Assembly (NCBI GenBank): GCA_945873335.1
Contig: CAMCCH010000004.1
Location: 1-38,468, forward strand
Reading direction: 5' to 3'
From: Bifidobacterium breve
Lineage (GTDB): Bacteria; Actinomycetota; Actinomycetes; Nanopelagicales; Nanopelagicaceae
Length of the DNA stretch: 38,468 nt
Within the stretch, counting starts at the first letter, position 1. Every line of letters starts with the position of its first letter. A model generated the notes under the pieces. It did not search any database and had not been told where the DNA came from. It was given only the letters and a program-made list of their open reading frames with translations. Shown here in pieces: positions 18,159 through 26,420 of the stretch. The position numbers and the translations under genes were made by a program.

Positions 18159-20147
18159 TCAAACCTGAATTCGGTCGTGAACTGCCTTTTGAATTTCCTT
18201 GATTGCTTGAGCTATCGGAATTCCATTTTTCTGTTCGCCATTGCGATAGCGGAATGAAACTGCTCCTGCGCTTACATCTTCTTCTCCAGCAATAACCATA
18301 AATGGGATTTTCTGCATCTGGGCATTACGAACTTTCTTCTGCATACGATCATCAGATGTATCAAGATCTACTCGAATTCCGGCAGCGCGCATCTGCTTCA
18401 TCACTCCGTCTAGGTAATCGGTGAAGGTATCAGCGACTGGAATACCAATTGCTTGTACTGGCGCTAACCAAGGTGGGAATGCTCCTGCATAGTGCTCTGT
18501 TAGAACACCAAAGAATCTTTCAATAGAACCAAATAAGGCGCGGTGAATCATTACCGGGCGTTGACGAGTTGAATCATTGGCAACATATTCGAGTTCAAAA
18601 CGTTGTGGCAATTGGAAGTCAACTTGGATAGTGGACATTTGCCATGTGCGACCAATTGCATCTTTTGCTTGAACTGAAATCTTCGGGCCATAAAAGGCGG
18701 CACCGCCTTCATCGAGAACTAATTCTAGATTTTGCTTTGTGGCTGCTCGTCGTAGTGCCTCAGTTGCCTCAACCCATTCGCTATCTTCGCCCACTGATTT
18801 ATCGGGATTGCGAGTAGATAGTTCTAGATAGAAATCATTCAGACCATAGTCGCGCAGAAGATTCAGTACGAAAGTAAGCAATGAATCTAGTTCATCGGGC
18901 ATCTGCTCTTTCGTGCAGTAAATGTGGGCATCGTCTTGAGTAAAGCCACGAGCACGTGTAATTCCGTGGAGAACGCCAGATTTTTCATAGCGATAGACAG
19001 TTCCAAATTCGAAGAGTCGTAGTGGTAACTCGCGATATGAGCGCTGACGTGATCTGTAAATCAAGTTATGAAACGGGCAGTTCATTGGCTTCATGTAGTA
19101 CTGCTGACCTGCACGCTTTATCGTGCCATCAGCATGATGTTCTTCATCCAAACTCATTGGTGGATACATACCTTCTGAGTACCAATCAAGGTGACCAGAT
19201 GTTTCAAAGAGAGCTGCTTTAGTTATATGTGGTGAGTACACAAACTCGTAGCCCTCATCTTCGTGACGCTTGCGAGAATAATCTTCCATCGCGCGACGAA
19301 TAATTCCGCCTTTTGGATGAAACACGGCAAGACCGGAACCGATCTCTTCAGGAAATGAAAAGAGATCTAGTTCAGTTCCTAAGCGTCTGTGGTCGCGCTT
19401 TTCAGCCTCTGCTAACAATTCCAAATATGCATTGAGTTCATCTTGTGATGGCCATGCAGTTCCATAAATACGTTGCAGCATCGGATTCTTTTCGGATCCA
19501 CGCCAATATGCACCAGCACTACGCATCAACTTGAATGCAGGAATATGTTTTGTTGATGGCAGGTGGGGACCACGGCAAAGATCGCTCCACACAGGTTGTC
19601 CATCGCGACCTAAATTGTCATAAATTGTAAGTTCAGCGCCACCAACTTCCACGCTTGCTTCATCCCCCGCACCAGATTTCAAACCAATAAGTTCGCACTT
19701 ATAAGGTTCAGCTTTGAGTTCAGCAAGTGCATCTTTTTCATTTGTTGTGCGACGCTTGAAACGTTGTCCTTCTTTTACAATCTTGCGCATTGCGCTTTCA
19801 ATCTTCTCTAAATCATCAGGATTGAAAGGTTTCTGCGGGTCAAAGTCATAATAGAAACCATCTGTAATCGGTGGGCCAATTCCTAGTTTTGTATCTGCAA
19901 AAACACTTTGCACCGCTTGCGCCATTACGTGCGCAGTTGAGTGGCGCAAAACCGCTAAACCTTGCGGTGAAGAAATTGAAACTCCAATCACTACATCACC
20001 ATCATGCAGGTCAGTCCAGAGATCTTTGAGTTCTCCATTTATCTCACAGACGACTATCTCTTTATTGTCGGCAAAGATATGGGTGGGACGTTGCTCTGAA
20101 TCAACGGATAGCGCAGCGCCATCTACGGTGATCGATATCGAGGCCAT
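18159..20147 (-). CDS. thrS: Threonyl-tRNA synthetase
   Basis: A 662-aa class II synthetase with the full bacterial architecture. It has an N-terminal TGS domain (1-62), an editing domain with [13 protein letters not shown] (HxxxH, about 70) and DGFYYDFD, and a catalytic core with the zinc cysteine in [12 protein letters not shown], motif 2 [30 protein letters not shown], the later zinc histidine in [16 protein letters not shown], and a C-terminal anticodon-binding domain ([10 protein letters not shown]). It charges tRNA-Thr and clears mischarged serine. An AAGG lies 8 bases before the ATG. It is 4 bases after pabC and 2 bases before the HIT gene, in one transcription unit. Confidence 0.97.
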   Translation of the reverse strand: MASISITVDGAALSVDSEQRPTHIFADNKEIVVCEINGELKDLWTDLHDGDVVIGVSISSPQGLAVLRHSTAHVMAQAVQSVFADTKLGIGPPITDGFYYDFDPQKPFNPDDLEKIESAMRKIVKEGQRFKRRTTNEKDALAELKAEPYKCELIGLKSGAGDEASVEVGGAELTIYDNLGRDGQPVWSDLCRGPHLPSTKHIPAFKLMRSAGAYWRGSEKNPMLQRIYGTAWPSQDELNAYLELLAEAEKRDHRRLGTELDLFSFPEEIGSGLAVFHPKGGIIRRAMEDYSRKRHEDEGYEFVYSPHITKAALFETSGHLDWYSEGMYPPMSLDEEHHADGTIKRAGQQYYMKPMNCPFHNLIYRSRQRSYRELPLRLFEFGTVYRYEKSGVLHGITRARGFTQDDAHIYCTKEQMPDELDSLLTFVLNLLRDYGLNDFYLELSTRNPDKSVGEDSEWVEATEALRRAATKQNLELVLDEGGAAFYGPKISVQAKDAIGRTWQMSTIQVDFQLPQRFELEYVANDSTRQRPVMIHRALFGSIERFFGVLTEHYAGAFPPWLAPVQAIGIPVADTFTDYLDGVMKQMRAAGIRVDLDTSDDRMQKKVRNAQMQKIPFMVIAGEEDVSAGAVSFRYRNGEQKNGIPIAQAIKEIQKAVHDRIQV

Positions 20148-20151
20148 GGGC

Positions 20152-20916
20152 CTACCTTACCGAAGAGGCTATAAGCATCGCTCGTATTTGAGCACCTAAC
20201 CTTTGTGAAATTGCCAATTCTGACAATTTTCGTTCGCCGATGCTCTCCACTGGTTGCGCTATTTTCAAACTGCTCAATAGTAAAGCCCCCGTAATGACAT
20301 CAACTTCTTCTAGCTCGACTTTTCGAACCGTAACCCCCAAGTTTTCGATTACCAATGCGCGCATCACTCCAGCAAGCAGTCCTTCAGAAAGCGGAGGTGT
20401 AATCCACTTACCATCTATATACAGAAGTAGATTCGAGATTGCACTTTCACAAATGCTATCACCTGAATTACAAACAATTGCATCATCAAAACCGGCTCGG
20501 TTAGCCCGTTCCAAGATATTCAAACGATCTGTGTAAGGAAATCGTTTCGTTGCGTTGATCTCATTATCTATGCGCTCTTTATCAATCGTTATTCTTGCTG
20601 GTTCTCGCCATTCGATGTATTCATCATGGGTAGCAAGCCATGAGCCATTATCTGCAAAGCAGATACGAAGACGACCATTAGGAAAAGGATTAGCATTTAT
20701 AACGCTAGCAATTGCTTCATTAATCTGATCTTCTGCGGGAATTGGTATCCCTGTCGTTTTTCCACCCTTGATTGCGCGTCGCATATGTCGCGACAAGGCC
20801 AGTGGTATGCCTTCAATGGTTCGAATTGTTTCAAAAATGCCATTACCGCTCATCCAACCATTTTCGAAAGGTGCATCTTGACTCTCAACTAAGGATTGGT
20901 TGTACCAAAGCTTCAC
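20152..20916 (-). CDS. pabC: Class IV PLP aminotransferase, probable 4-amino-4-deoxychorismate lyase
   Basis: A 254-aa fold-type IV PLP enzyme. Family landmarks are [12 protein letters not shown] (about 25), the catalytic-lysine region [12 protein letters not shown] (about 140), [31 protein letters not shown] (about 178-208) and the ALxxADEV-like tail. Branched-chain and D-amino-acid aminotransferases share this fold, but a start overlapping the pabB stop (GTGA) strongly favours ADC lyase, which releases p-aminobenzoate for folate. Length is close to that of ADC lyases. The start is GTG at 20916. Confidence 0.82.
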   Translation of the reverse strand: MKLWYNQSLVESQDAPFENGWMSGNGIFETIRTIEGIPLALSRHMRRAIKGGKTTGIPIPAEDQINEAIASVINANPFPNGRLRICFADNGSWLATHDEYIEWREPARITIDKERIDNEINATKRFPYTDRLNILERANRAGFDDAIVCNSGDSICESAISNLLLYIDGKWITPPLSEGLLAGVMRALVIENLGVTVRKVELEEVDVITGALLLSSLKIAQPVESIGERKLSELAISQRLGAQIRAMLIASSVR

Positions 20917-21929
20917 TGAAAATCACCTCCAACAATCGAGAGTAAGTGACGCGCTTTGAGTTGGGTTTCATGCCATTCATCTTGCGCATCACTGCCCCAC
21001 GTAATTCCAGCCCCAGTTCCAAAATGTAGAGCGTCGTCTCCTTTATTCCAGAATATTCGGATTGCAACAGATAAAAGCGCGCAATCATTTTCCACCCAAC
21101 CTAATGCCCCGCAGTACGGTCCGCGTCTCTTTGATTCCAAACGCGAAATTAGCTCTAACGCGGAAGATTTTGGTGCCCCACTTACGGACCCAGGTGGCAA
21201 GAGTGCATCACAAATAGAGGACCAATTCACATCACTTACTAACTCACCGGTGATATCGGAGACTAGGTGCGAGAGGCCTGGATGATTTTCTGTATTCAGT
21301 AATCGCGGAACTGTGATACTTCCTTGCACACAAATTCGACCGAGGTCATTGCGCATGAGATCAACTATCATCACATTCTCTGCGGAGTCCTTCTCGCCGA
21401 ACCCTTCCTCTGTAGCCGATAATCTCTTCGTACCTTTTATCGGTGCAGTTCGTATAGTTGATTTTTGACGTGATAGAAAAAGTTCAGGTGATGCTGAAGC
21501 GATTGTCAGTCCGGGAACTTCGAGATAACTCGAATATGGCGCAGGATTTTTGATCAATAATTCCGAAAAAAGCGCGCGTAGATCACCGTGGAAAGTTGAA
21601 CTGAGAATTCGACAAGCATTTACTTGATAAACCCATCCCTCTAAAATTTCTTCTTGAATTGCCTGAACGTATTCTTTGTACTGATTCTCTTGCAGCGAAC
21701 TGTGCCACTTATCTTCTATTTTTTTCCAAGGGTCAAGCGATTGCGGAAACGGAGAATCAATTACCTCTGCAAACCTGGCGGCGAGAAATTCACCTTCAAA
21801 AGTTGTAGATACAGCCCAGAATCCACCGCGATCTAAGTCTTTGGGGTCATTACTTATCTCTTCTAATCCAGTTGCTAAACGCCCACCCATCCAAAAGAAG
21901 CTTTCGCGCGCTTCGGATGCACTACTCAT
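20913..21929 (-). CDS. pabB: Aminodeoxychorismate synthase component I (chorismate-binding)
   Basis: A 338-aa chorismate-utilising enzyme. The PIKGTKR motif (the lysine typical of PabB, unlike the PIAGT of anthranilate synthase), DLMRNDLGRIC, HLVSDITG, PPGSVSGAPK and CGALGW are all visible. It converts chorismate to aminodeoxychorismate with ammonia from a PabA partner, which is not in this window. The ORF track extends to 22109, but that extension is antisense to the tRNA-Gly gene and unlike the family. I choose the ATG at 21929 (MSSASEARES), which also has TAGCGT 8 bases upstream. The protein lacks the longer N-terminal region of many PabB/TrpE proteins. Confidence 0.9.
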   Translation of the reverse strand: MSSASEARESFFWMGGRLATGLEEISNDPKDLDRGGFWAVSTTFEGEFLAARFAEVIDSPFPQSLDPWKKIEDKWHSSLQENQYKEYVQAIQEEILEGWVYQVNACRILSSTFHGDLRALFSELLIKNPAPYSSYLEVPGLTIASASPELFLSRQKSTIRTAPIKGTKRLSATEEGFGEKDSAENVMIVDLMRNDLGRICVQGSITVPRLLNTENHPGLSHLVSDITGELVSDVNWSSICDALLPPGSVSGAPKSSALELISRLESKRRGPYCGALGWVENDCALLSVAIRIFWNKGDDALHFGTGAGITWGSDAQDEWHETQLKARHLLSIVGGDFQ

Positions 21930-21937
21930 AGGAGAGA

Positions 21938-21943
21938 ACGCTA
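21938..21943 (-). promoter_or_regulatory. Candidate -10 element for leaderless pabB
   Basis: TAGCGT on the minus strand followed by 8 bases and the chosen pabB ATG. There is no Shine-Dalgarno sequence (the preceding bases are TCTCTCCT). It fits the TAnnnT pattern seen before several other unit-head genes in this window. Confidence 0.3.
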
Positions 21944-21960
21944 GTGATTGGGAGCGCACT

Positions 21961-21990
21961 TTGGCGCTTCGGGCATTCCTGCGATAGATT
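21961..21990 (+). promoter_or_regulatory. Candidate promoter for tRNA-Gly
   Basis: TTGGCG (21961-21966) and TAGATT (21985-21990) with an 18-base spacer resemble -35 and -10 elements. Initiation about 7 bases later would place the start only a few bases before the tRNA 5' end at 22001. Pattern-based. Confidence 0.4.
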
Positions 21991-22000
21991 TCGCTTCCTC

Positions 22001-22073
22001 GCGGACGTAGCGCAGTTGGTAGCGCGGAACCTTGCCAAGGTTCAGGTCGCCGGTTCGAACCCGGTCGTCCGCT
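22001..22073 (+). tRNA. tRNA-Gly (anticodon GCC)
   Basis: A full cloverleaf folds. The acceptor stem is GCGGACG/CGTCCGC, perfectly paired. The D stem is GCGC/GCGC. The anticodon stem is GAACC/GGTTC with loop TTGCCAA (anticodon GCC, reading GGC/GGT). The T arm is GCCGG-TTCGAAC-CCGGT. The discriminator base is T and CCA is not encoded. It is transcribed divergently from pabB. Confidence 0.97.
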
Positions 22074-22080
22074 CTGAATA

Positions 22081-22131
22081 AGCGCCGCTGTTCTTGATAT
22101 GAATTTCATATCGATACGGTGGCGCTCTTTC
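22081..22131 (+). terminator. Nested hairpin between tRNA-Gly and tRNA-Cys, probable terminator
   Basis: An outer 8-bp stem AGCGCCGC/GTGGCGCT (22081-22088 with 22119-22126, one G-U) encloses an inner perfect 7-bp stem GATATGA-ATT-TCATATC (22096-22112). CTTTCT follows immediately. This can serve as an intrinsic terminator for tRNA-Gly or as a processing structure ahead of tRNA-Cys, which begins at 22135. The T-tract is short, so termination may be partial. Confidence 0.55.
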
Positions 22132-22134
22132 TAT

Positions 22135-22205
22135 GGTCGGGTGGCCGAGAGGCGAGGCTCAGGACTGCAAATCCTGCTACACGGGTTCAAATCCCGTCCC
22201 GACCT
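22135..22205 (+). tRNA. tRNA-Cys (anticodon GCA)
   Basis: The acceptor stem is GGTCGGG/CCCGACC, perfectly paired. The anticodon stem is CAGGA/TCCTG with loop CTGCAAA (anticodon GCA). The T arm is ACGGG-TTCAAAT-CCCGT. Discriminator T is followed by a genomic CCA (22206-22208), unlike the two neighbouring tRNA genes. The cupin gene begins 36 bases downstream and is probably co-transcribed. Confidence 0.97.
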
Positions 22206-22241
22206 CCAGTACAAAACGACACAAGAAATTGTGAGGGTGTG

Positions 22242-22586
22242 ATGGAGCTAGAGAAATCAGAACGACCATGGGGTCGCTACGAAGTTCTGCAAGAAGGCGC
22301 ACACCATAAAATAAAATGCATCTGGGTTTATCCAGGAAAGCGTTTGTCATACCAACGTCATCAAAAGCGCGCAGAACATTGGTTTATTGTTTCTGGAAGC
22401 GCTGAAGTAACTCTCAATGGCGTAGTCACAAAGAATGTCGCTGGTGATTCCATAACTGTTGGAATTGGCGATCTACATCGCATCGGAAATATTGGCACTG
22501 ATGATGTTATATTTATTGAAGTGCAAACAGGAACATACTTCGGAGAAGATGATATTGAGCGTATCGAGGACGATTTCGGACGCTAA
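22242..22586 (+). CDS. Cupin protein, mannose-6-phosphate isomerase (type II)-like
   Basis: A single-domain cupin of 114 aa. It has the sequence features of the C-terminal PMI domain of mannose-1-phosphate guanylyltransferase / phosphomannose isomerase proteins: ERPWGRYEVL, YPGKRLSYQRHQKRAEHWFIVSGSAEVTLNG and GDLHRIGNIGTDDVIFIEVQTGTYFGEDDI. The metal-binding residues are the H-x-H-like RHQKRAEHW set (Gln, Glu, His) and the later His. It may interconvert mannose and fructose phosphates, which would feed GDP-mannose for PimA; this is inference. The ORF track's longer start runs through tRNA-Cys. The ATG at 22242 with GAGGG 4 bases upstream is chosen. Confidence 0.8.
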   Translation: MELEKSERPWGRYEVLQEGAHHKIKCIWVYPGKRLSYQRHQKRAEHWFIVSGSAEVTLNGVVTKNVAGDSITVGIGDLHRIGNIGTDDVIFIEVQTGTYFGEDDIERIEDDFGR

Positions 22587-22607
22587 TAGATATGAAAAAA
22601 CGTGGGG

Positions 22608-22613
22608 TATGAT
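22608..22613 (+). promoter_or_regulatory. Candidate -10 element for tRNA-Val
   Basis: TATGAT lies 13 bases before the tRNA-Val 5' end. No clear -35 is seen at the expected distance, and read-through from the cupin gene is also possible. Confidence 0.35.
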
Positions 22614-22626
22614 TTCCTCACAGCAA

Positions 22627-22698
22627 GGATCGTTGGCTCAGCGGTAGAGCACCACATTGACATTGTGGGGGTCACTGGTTCGATCCCAGTACGGTCCA
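22627..22698 (+). tRNA. tRNA-Val (anticodon GAC)
   Basis: The acceptor stem is GGATCGT/ACGGTCC (one T-G wobble). The D arm is GCTC-AGCGGTA-GAGC. The anticodon stem is CCACA/TGTGG with loop TTGACAT (anticodon GAC). The T arm is ACTGG-TTCGATC-CCAGT. Discriminator A; CCA not encoded. It ends 10 bases before the convergent kinase gene stop. Confidence 0.97.
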
Positions 22699-22708
22699 CG
22701 TAGTAATT

Positions 22709-23680
22709 CTAAACTTCTAGAAAAACGCGCAAACGCCGAATTGTCTCCTCCAAATACGTCGGAATCAATTCTTGATGTTCCTGATTTTTCGTTTCATAAA
22801 GATAGTTGAGCAACATCAACCGGCGATGAATGAGCAACATCTCTATGTCTGCTTTTGTATGTGCAGGTAATGGCATTACCGATTTGTAACCACTCAGAAG
22901 TGCTTGGTCTTGCTCGGGAGTGTCTAAATAGTACAAGGCTGTTGCGATATCTTGAATTGGTAAACCAATCCCGCTGTCATCAAAATCGAAAATAGAGAGT
23001 TGATTGTTGTGCCACTTCATATTCCAGCCATGTAAATCAGCGTGAATAACTTGGGTTGTGTTCTGCGAATAAAGTGCATCGGTTCCAGCAATAATTTTCT
23101 TGAATGCAGCGTCAATCAAATCCTTTTCCTGACTATCTAATTTACTCTTATCGCTGAGCAAGAAGTCTTCAGTCTCCCAAAATGGATCTTGAAACGATGG
23201 AAGGGCCGAATCACTAGGAAGAATGAAATCCTTCGATGAAGCATGCAGTCGCGCCATTGCCTGACCCAATGCATGTAACTGTTCCAAAGTCGGTTCGTCG
23301 CCAACTTCTTCACCATCTAGCCACGAATAGAGAATGCAATTGAGTTCTCGTCCACTATCTGAGTGCGCAAGTGTCGTGATGTACTCCCCTGCTCTATTTA
23401 CAACTGGATGGGCTGTTTGAATTCCATCTACATTTTCTAGGAATCTAACCCATGCCACTTCTGCTCGAATATTTTGGACGTTTCGAGGTGAATTAATGTT
23501 TATTCGAAGAGCAAAGTTTTGATAAGACGTAGTTGTCACTTTGAAAGTCGCGTTATATTCAAAATTTAGCGATTCGATACCTAATATTGCGAGGTCATAA
23601 GCCTCAAGAACTGTTGAGGCAAAAATAGTCAGCTTCGCTATCTGTTCAGATTCTGGTAAATCAAAGAATGTCTTCCCCAC
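22709..23680 (-). CDS. APH-family (aminoglycoside phosphotransferase-like) small-molecule kinase
   Basis: A 323-aa protein kinase-like-fold phosphotransferase. The Brenner motif IHADLHGWN (HxDxxxxN) and the metal-binding DFDDSG that follows are intact near residues 220-245; GRELNCILYSWLDGE resembles the hinge. Family members phosphorylate homoserine, choline, aminoglycosides or sugars, and the substrate here is unknown. The ORF track's ATG at 23869 would overlap the divergent lysE gene by about 150 bases. I choose the GTG at 23680 (VGKTFFDLPE), which has TATTAT exactly 6 bases upstream and fits a leaderless start. Confidence 0.8.
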   Translation of the reverse strand: MGKTFFDLPESEQIAKLTIFASTVLEAYDLAILGIESLNFEYNATFKVTTTSYQNFALRININSPRNVQNIRAEVAWVRFLENVDGIQTAHPVVNRAGEYITTLAHSDSGRELNCILYSWLDGEEVGDEPTLEQLHALGQAMARLHASSKDFILPSDSALPSFQDPFWETEDFLLSDKSKLDSQEKDLIDAAFKKIIAGTDALYSQNTTQVIHADLHGWNMKWHNNQLSIFDFDDSGIGLPIQDIATALYYLDTPEQDQALLSGYKSVMPLPAHTKADIEMLLIHRRLMLLNYLYETKNQEHQELIPTYLEETIRRLRVFLEV

Positions 23681-23686
23681 GAGAAG

Positions 23687-23713
23687 ATAATAACAATAGC
23701 CATCAGGTATTCT
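23687..23713. promoter_or_regulatory. Divergent leaderless promoters between the kinase and lysE
   Basis: On the minus strand TATTAT (23692-23687) is 6 bases before the kinase GTG. On the plus strand TATTCT (23708-23713) is 7 bases before the lysE ATG. The two start codons are 40 bases apart, and neither has a usable Shine-Dalgarno sequence. Initiation at the start codons themselves would explain both. Confidence 0.45.
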
Positions 23714-23720
23714 TCCTTGA

Positions 23721-24323
23721 ATGATTGCATTTATCCCTGGCTTCTTAGCTGGCCTTTCCCTCATTATCGCTATCGGGGCACAGAATGCATTTGTAATCAA
23801 GCAAGGTCTTACAAAGGAACACGTATTCCTTACTGTCGCTATTTGCGCCATTTCAGATGCACTACTCATTGCATTGGGGGCCGCGGGACTTGGCAGTATC
23901 TTGCAATCTCAGCCAACACTTCTTGAGATTATCCGATGGTTTGGGGTTGCTTACCTAACATGGTTTGGAATCAAGAGCGTTCGTTCCGTTTTCCATAACG
24001 CAGTAATCGGAACTACAACTGGTGAATCGGCCAGTGCCAAAAAAGTTGCGACAACAGTCTTAGGATTTACATTCCTCAACCCACATGTCTACTTGGATAC
24101 TGTTATCTTGCTGGGAAGTATCTCTAATCAATTCAAGGAGGATCGCTGGTTTTTTAGCCTAGGAGCGATGCTTGCAAGTCTCGTCTGGTTTACATCAATT
24201 GGCTTCGGAGCAAAAGCTGCATCGCGATATATGTCAAAGCCGATATTCTGGAAAGTTCTTGATTCAATTATTGCATGTGTAATGTTTTCAATTGCTGGCT
24301 ATCTTGCTTTTGCAACTCTATGA
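23721..24323 (+). CDS. LysE/ArgO-type amino acid exporter
   Basis: A 200-aa integral membrane protein with about six hydrophobic segments. The family signature GLSLIIAIGAQNAFVIKQGL sits near residue 11, with FLNPHVYLDTVILLGS near 128, both typical of LysE and ArgO (YggA). These export basic amino acids (lysine, arginine) or toxic analogues such as canavanine. No LysG/ArgP-type regulator gene is adjacent. A dimethylarginine-hydrolase-like gene lies about 3.6 kb away, but a link is speculative. The gene ends against the NHL-propeller gene with a 6-base convergent overlap. Confidence 0.9.
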   Translation: MIAFIPGFLAGLSLIIAIGAQNAFVIKQGLTKEHVFLTVAICAISDALLIALGAAGLGSILQSQPTLLEIIRWFGVAYLTWFGIKSVRSVFHNAVIGTTTGESASAKKVATTVLGFTFLNPHVYLDTVILLGSISNQFKEDRWFFSLGAMLASLVWFTSIGFGAKAASRYMSKPIFWKVLDSIIACVMFSIAGYLAFATL

Positions 24324-25223
24324 AATGGTTACAGCTCGACCACCTAAATACCATTCAGTGAAATAAACCTCACCGCGGACTGAAACAGTTATGCCGTGAG
24401 GACTATTGAGCTTTCCTTCAAGAACATCGGGAGCAACTGAATCTGCGCCAGATATTTTGTTAGGCCAACCCTCTCGTGTATTCACATTCGACGTTGGAAG
24501 AATCGCTCGAACTTGATCATCTAAATCTATGGCAAGAATCGCCCCAAAGAGATCGGTGACAAGCAAGTCGCTCCCGCGCACAGCAAGAGACGAAGGACTT
24601 GTCATAATCGGGGCGCTAACTGAGCGAATGAAAGTCCCATCTTCTTTGAAATAGAGGACCCTCTTATTACTTCTATCTGCCACAGCAATTCGATTTACTG
24701 ACTCTCGCGTATCAACTGCAACACCGTGTGGACAATCAAATTTTGTACCACTTGTTGAACCGTCAAATGTTTCGATAGCGCCATTTGCTCTGACAACGTG
24801 GACCAAGCTCAGACCATAGCCATCACCAATCCAGATATCTCCACTAGCAGCTAGTGCGATAGAGGTCGGTCTCCACTTATCTTGTTCATCAGAGCTTCGC
24901 ACTGGTTGCTTGATTGTGCGCAAAATTTTTCCTTCTAGATTGATTTGAACAACTTGGCCCGGTATTTGTGCGCCAGGATCACAAATCCAAATAGTGTCAT
25001 CACTGGCCACTGCAATACCGTGTGAAACTGCTACTCCGACTTCAATTCGTACATGCTTCTTCGTAGCGGGATCTAAAAATATTAGTGCTGCGCCGCCGGG
25101 TGCTTCGAAAACAATACGACCATCACTGAGAACACCAATACCTGAGTGCATCCACCCTTGCTTGGAATCTCCATCAAAGAGTGTTTGCCAAATAACTGGT
25201 GAGTTCAGATTCTTCAATTCCAC
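24318..25223 (-). CDS. NHL-repeat / SMP-30-like six-bladed beta-propeller protein
   Basis: A 301-aa cytoplasmic protein (no signal peptide). It shows repeated propeller strands: GIGVLSDGRIVFEA, SHGIAVASDDTIWICD, PTSIALAASGDIWIGDG, CPHGVAVDTRESVNRIAVADRSNKRVLYF, SSLAVRGSDLLVTDLFG and SPHGITVSVRGEVYFTEW. This spacing is typical of NHL or SMP-30/gluconolactonase-type propellers, which may be lactonases, hydrolases or non-catalytic. Its ATG overlaps the end of the P450 gene by 10 bases on the same strand, so it is translated with the P450 operon and probably acts in the same pathway. No specific catalytic residues can be assigned. Confidence 0.78.
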   Translation of the reverse strand: MELKNLNSPVIWQTLFDGDSKQGWMHSGIGVLSDGRIVFEAPGGAALIFLDPATKKHVRIEVGVAVSHGIAVASDDTIWICDPGAQIPGQVVQINLEGKILRTIKQPVRSSDEQDKWRPTSIALAASGDIWIGDGYGLSLVHVVRANGAIETFDGSTSGTKFDCPHGVAVDTRESVNRIAVADRSNKRVLYFKEDGTFIRSVSAPIMTSPSSLAVRGSDLLVTDLFGAILAIDLDDQVRAILPTSNVNTREGWPNKISGADSVAPDVLEGKLNSPHGITVSVRGEVYFTEWYLGGRAVTIS

Positions 25224-26416
25224 GACACCATCAGTTCGCCTGCTTCATATGTTGCAACAGGATGCGCAAATGGTCCTGGTTCATTTTGTTCAGCATGTAC
25301 AAGATGCAGACTTGGAATGGCGTTGATAAGTTGCATGACACCTTCGCGGATTTCTACGCGTGCGACTTGTTGTCCAACGCATCCATGTATTCCGTGACCA
25401 AAACCAATATGGCCAAAAGCATCGCGAGATAAATCGAACTTGTCGGGATCGGGGAACTGACGCTCATCATGATTTGCCGCAACTGGAGAAACAGATACCG
25501 ATTGTCCAGCTTTGATATGAACATCACCCAGAGTTAGGTCCTCTGTTGCAGTTCGAGGAAATAGAGTGAGAAACATTGCACCAACGCGCATGAACTCTTC
25601 CATTCCACCAGCAATCAGCGTTGGATCGTCACGAAGCGCTTTAAGCTGTTCAGGATTATTGAGCAGGGCTGTCATGCATGTTGTAATCATGTATGCGACT
25701 GAATCTCGACCTGAGACCATCAAAGAAAGAGTGAGACCTTCAATTTCAGGAACCAATAGGTCGCTACGGAGTAGATCGCTAAGTACATCTTCTGCTAACT
25801 CATCTTTTTTCACCGCCAGAACGCGACGCAGGAATTCAACTTTCTCCTCCGTTGTTGAATCCCCCACAAACAATCGTGAATATTCTTGGCGAAATTGTTC
25901 AGGAATTCCTAGAACACGCATGTGACCAGCTGCAGATATGGGTTGAGAATAATGTTCGGTCACATCTACCGGTGTTGGCTGAGCCATCAAATGCTTGAGT
26001 TGCTTGGCAACTATTTCTTTCATGTCGCTTTCATAACCGCGAGCAGAGCGGACCGAATACCTATTCAAGATTGTTCTGCGAATTCTTGCGTGTTGTTCCC
26101 CATCTAAACCTAGAACGTTTCCAAGATCTAGTTCGCTATCTGAACTCAGTCCGTATTGTGCTTCAAGTGCCTCACCATGATGAGCTGGCATGCGCGCTGG
26201 TGTTTGACTAAATCGCTTATCTTCTAGAACCATCTTTGCTAGTTCATATCGGTTGATAATCAAGCCTTCATGACCATCAGAATATTCAAGTGGCGTTGCT
26301 GAACCTTCTTCGCGCCAGATTGCAAATGTTGGAGACGGACATGTTGGCGTTCCATCGTTGGGAATTCTGCGTACTTCATGCATGGGGCATTGCTCTTGCT
26401 TTGTAACTTCACTCAT
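25214..26416 (-). CDS. Cytochrome P450
   Basis: A 400-aa soluble bacterial P450. The haem-binding FGHGIHGCVG has its thiolate cysteine at about residue 346. EEFMR supplies the ExxR pair on helix K, and FDLSRDAFGHIGFG matches the lead-in. The I-helix oxygen-activation site reads VSGRDSVAY, so the usual threonine is serine, as in some functional P450s. The opening part carries MHEVRRIPNDGTP. The substrate is unknown. It lies between the ferredoxin reductase (4-base gap) and the NHL gene (10-base overlap), giving a complete class I electron-transfer operon. Confidence 0.95.
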   Translation of the reverse strand: MSEVTKQEQCPMHEVRRIPNDGTPTCPSPTFAIWREEGSATPLEYSDGHEGLIINRYELAKMVLEDKRFSQTPARMPAHHGEALEAQYGLSSDSELDLGNVLGLDGEQHARIRRTILNRYSVRSARGYESDMKEIVAKQLKHLMAQPTPVDVTEHYSQPISAAGHMRVLGIPEQFRQEYSRLFVGDSTTEEKVEFLRRVLAVKKDELAEDVLSDLLRSDLLVPEIEGLTLSLMVSGRDSVAYMITTCMTALLNNPEQLKALRDDPTLIAGGMEEFMRVGAMFLTLFPRTATEDLTLGDVHIKAGQSVSVSPVAANHDERQFPDPDKFDLSRDAFGHIGFGHGIHGCVGQQVARVEIREGVMQLINAIPSLHLVHAEQNEPGPFAHPVATYEAGELMVSWN

Positions 26417-26420
26417 CGAA

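Noticed and set aside
21913-21929. Short sequence GATGCACTACTCAT occurring both at the pabB start and inside lysE (about 23860)
   Set aside because: A 14-base match in unrelated coding contexts; most simply chance codon similarity, with no flanking repeat.
21930-22109. N-terminal extension of pabB in the ORF track
   Set aside because: It runs antisense through tRNA-Gly and has no family similarity; the ATG at 21929 fits PabB better.
22206-22208. Genomic CCA after tRNA-Cys as evidence of horizontal origin
   Set aside because: A three-base match can occur by chance; the tRNA itself looks typical of actinobacteria.
22119-22241. N-terminal extension of the cupin ORF
   Set aside because: It is the tRNA-Cys gene read as protein.
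23681-23869. N-terminal extension of the APH-family kinase
   Set aside because: It is antisense to the conserved LysE N-terminus; the GTG at 23680 with TATTAT 6 bases upstream explains the start.
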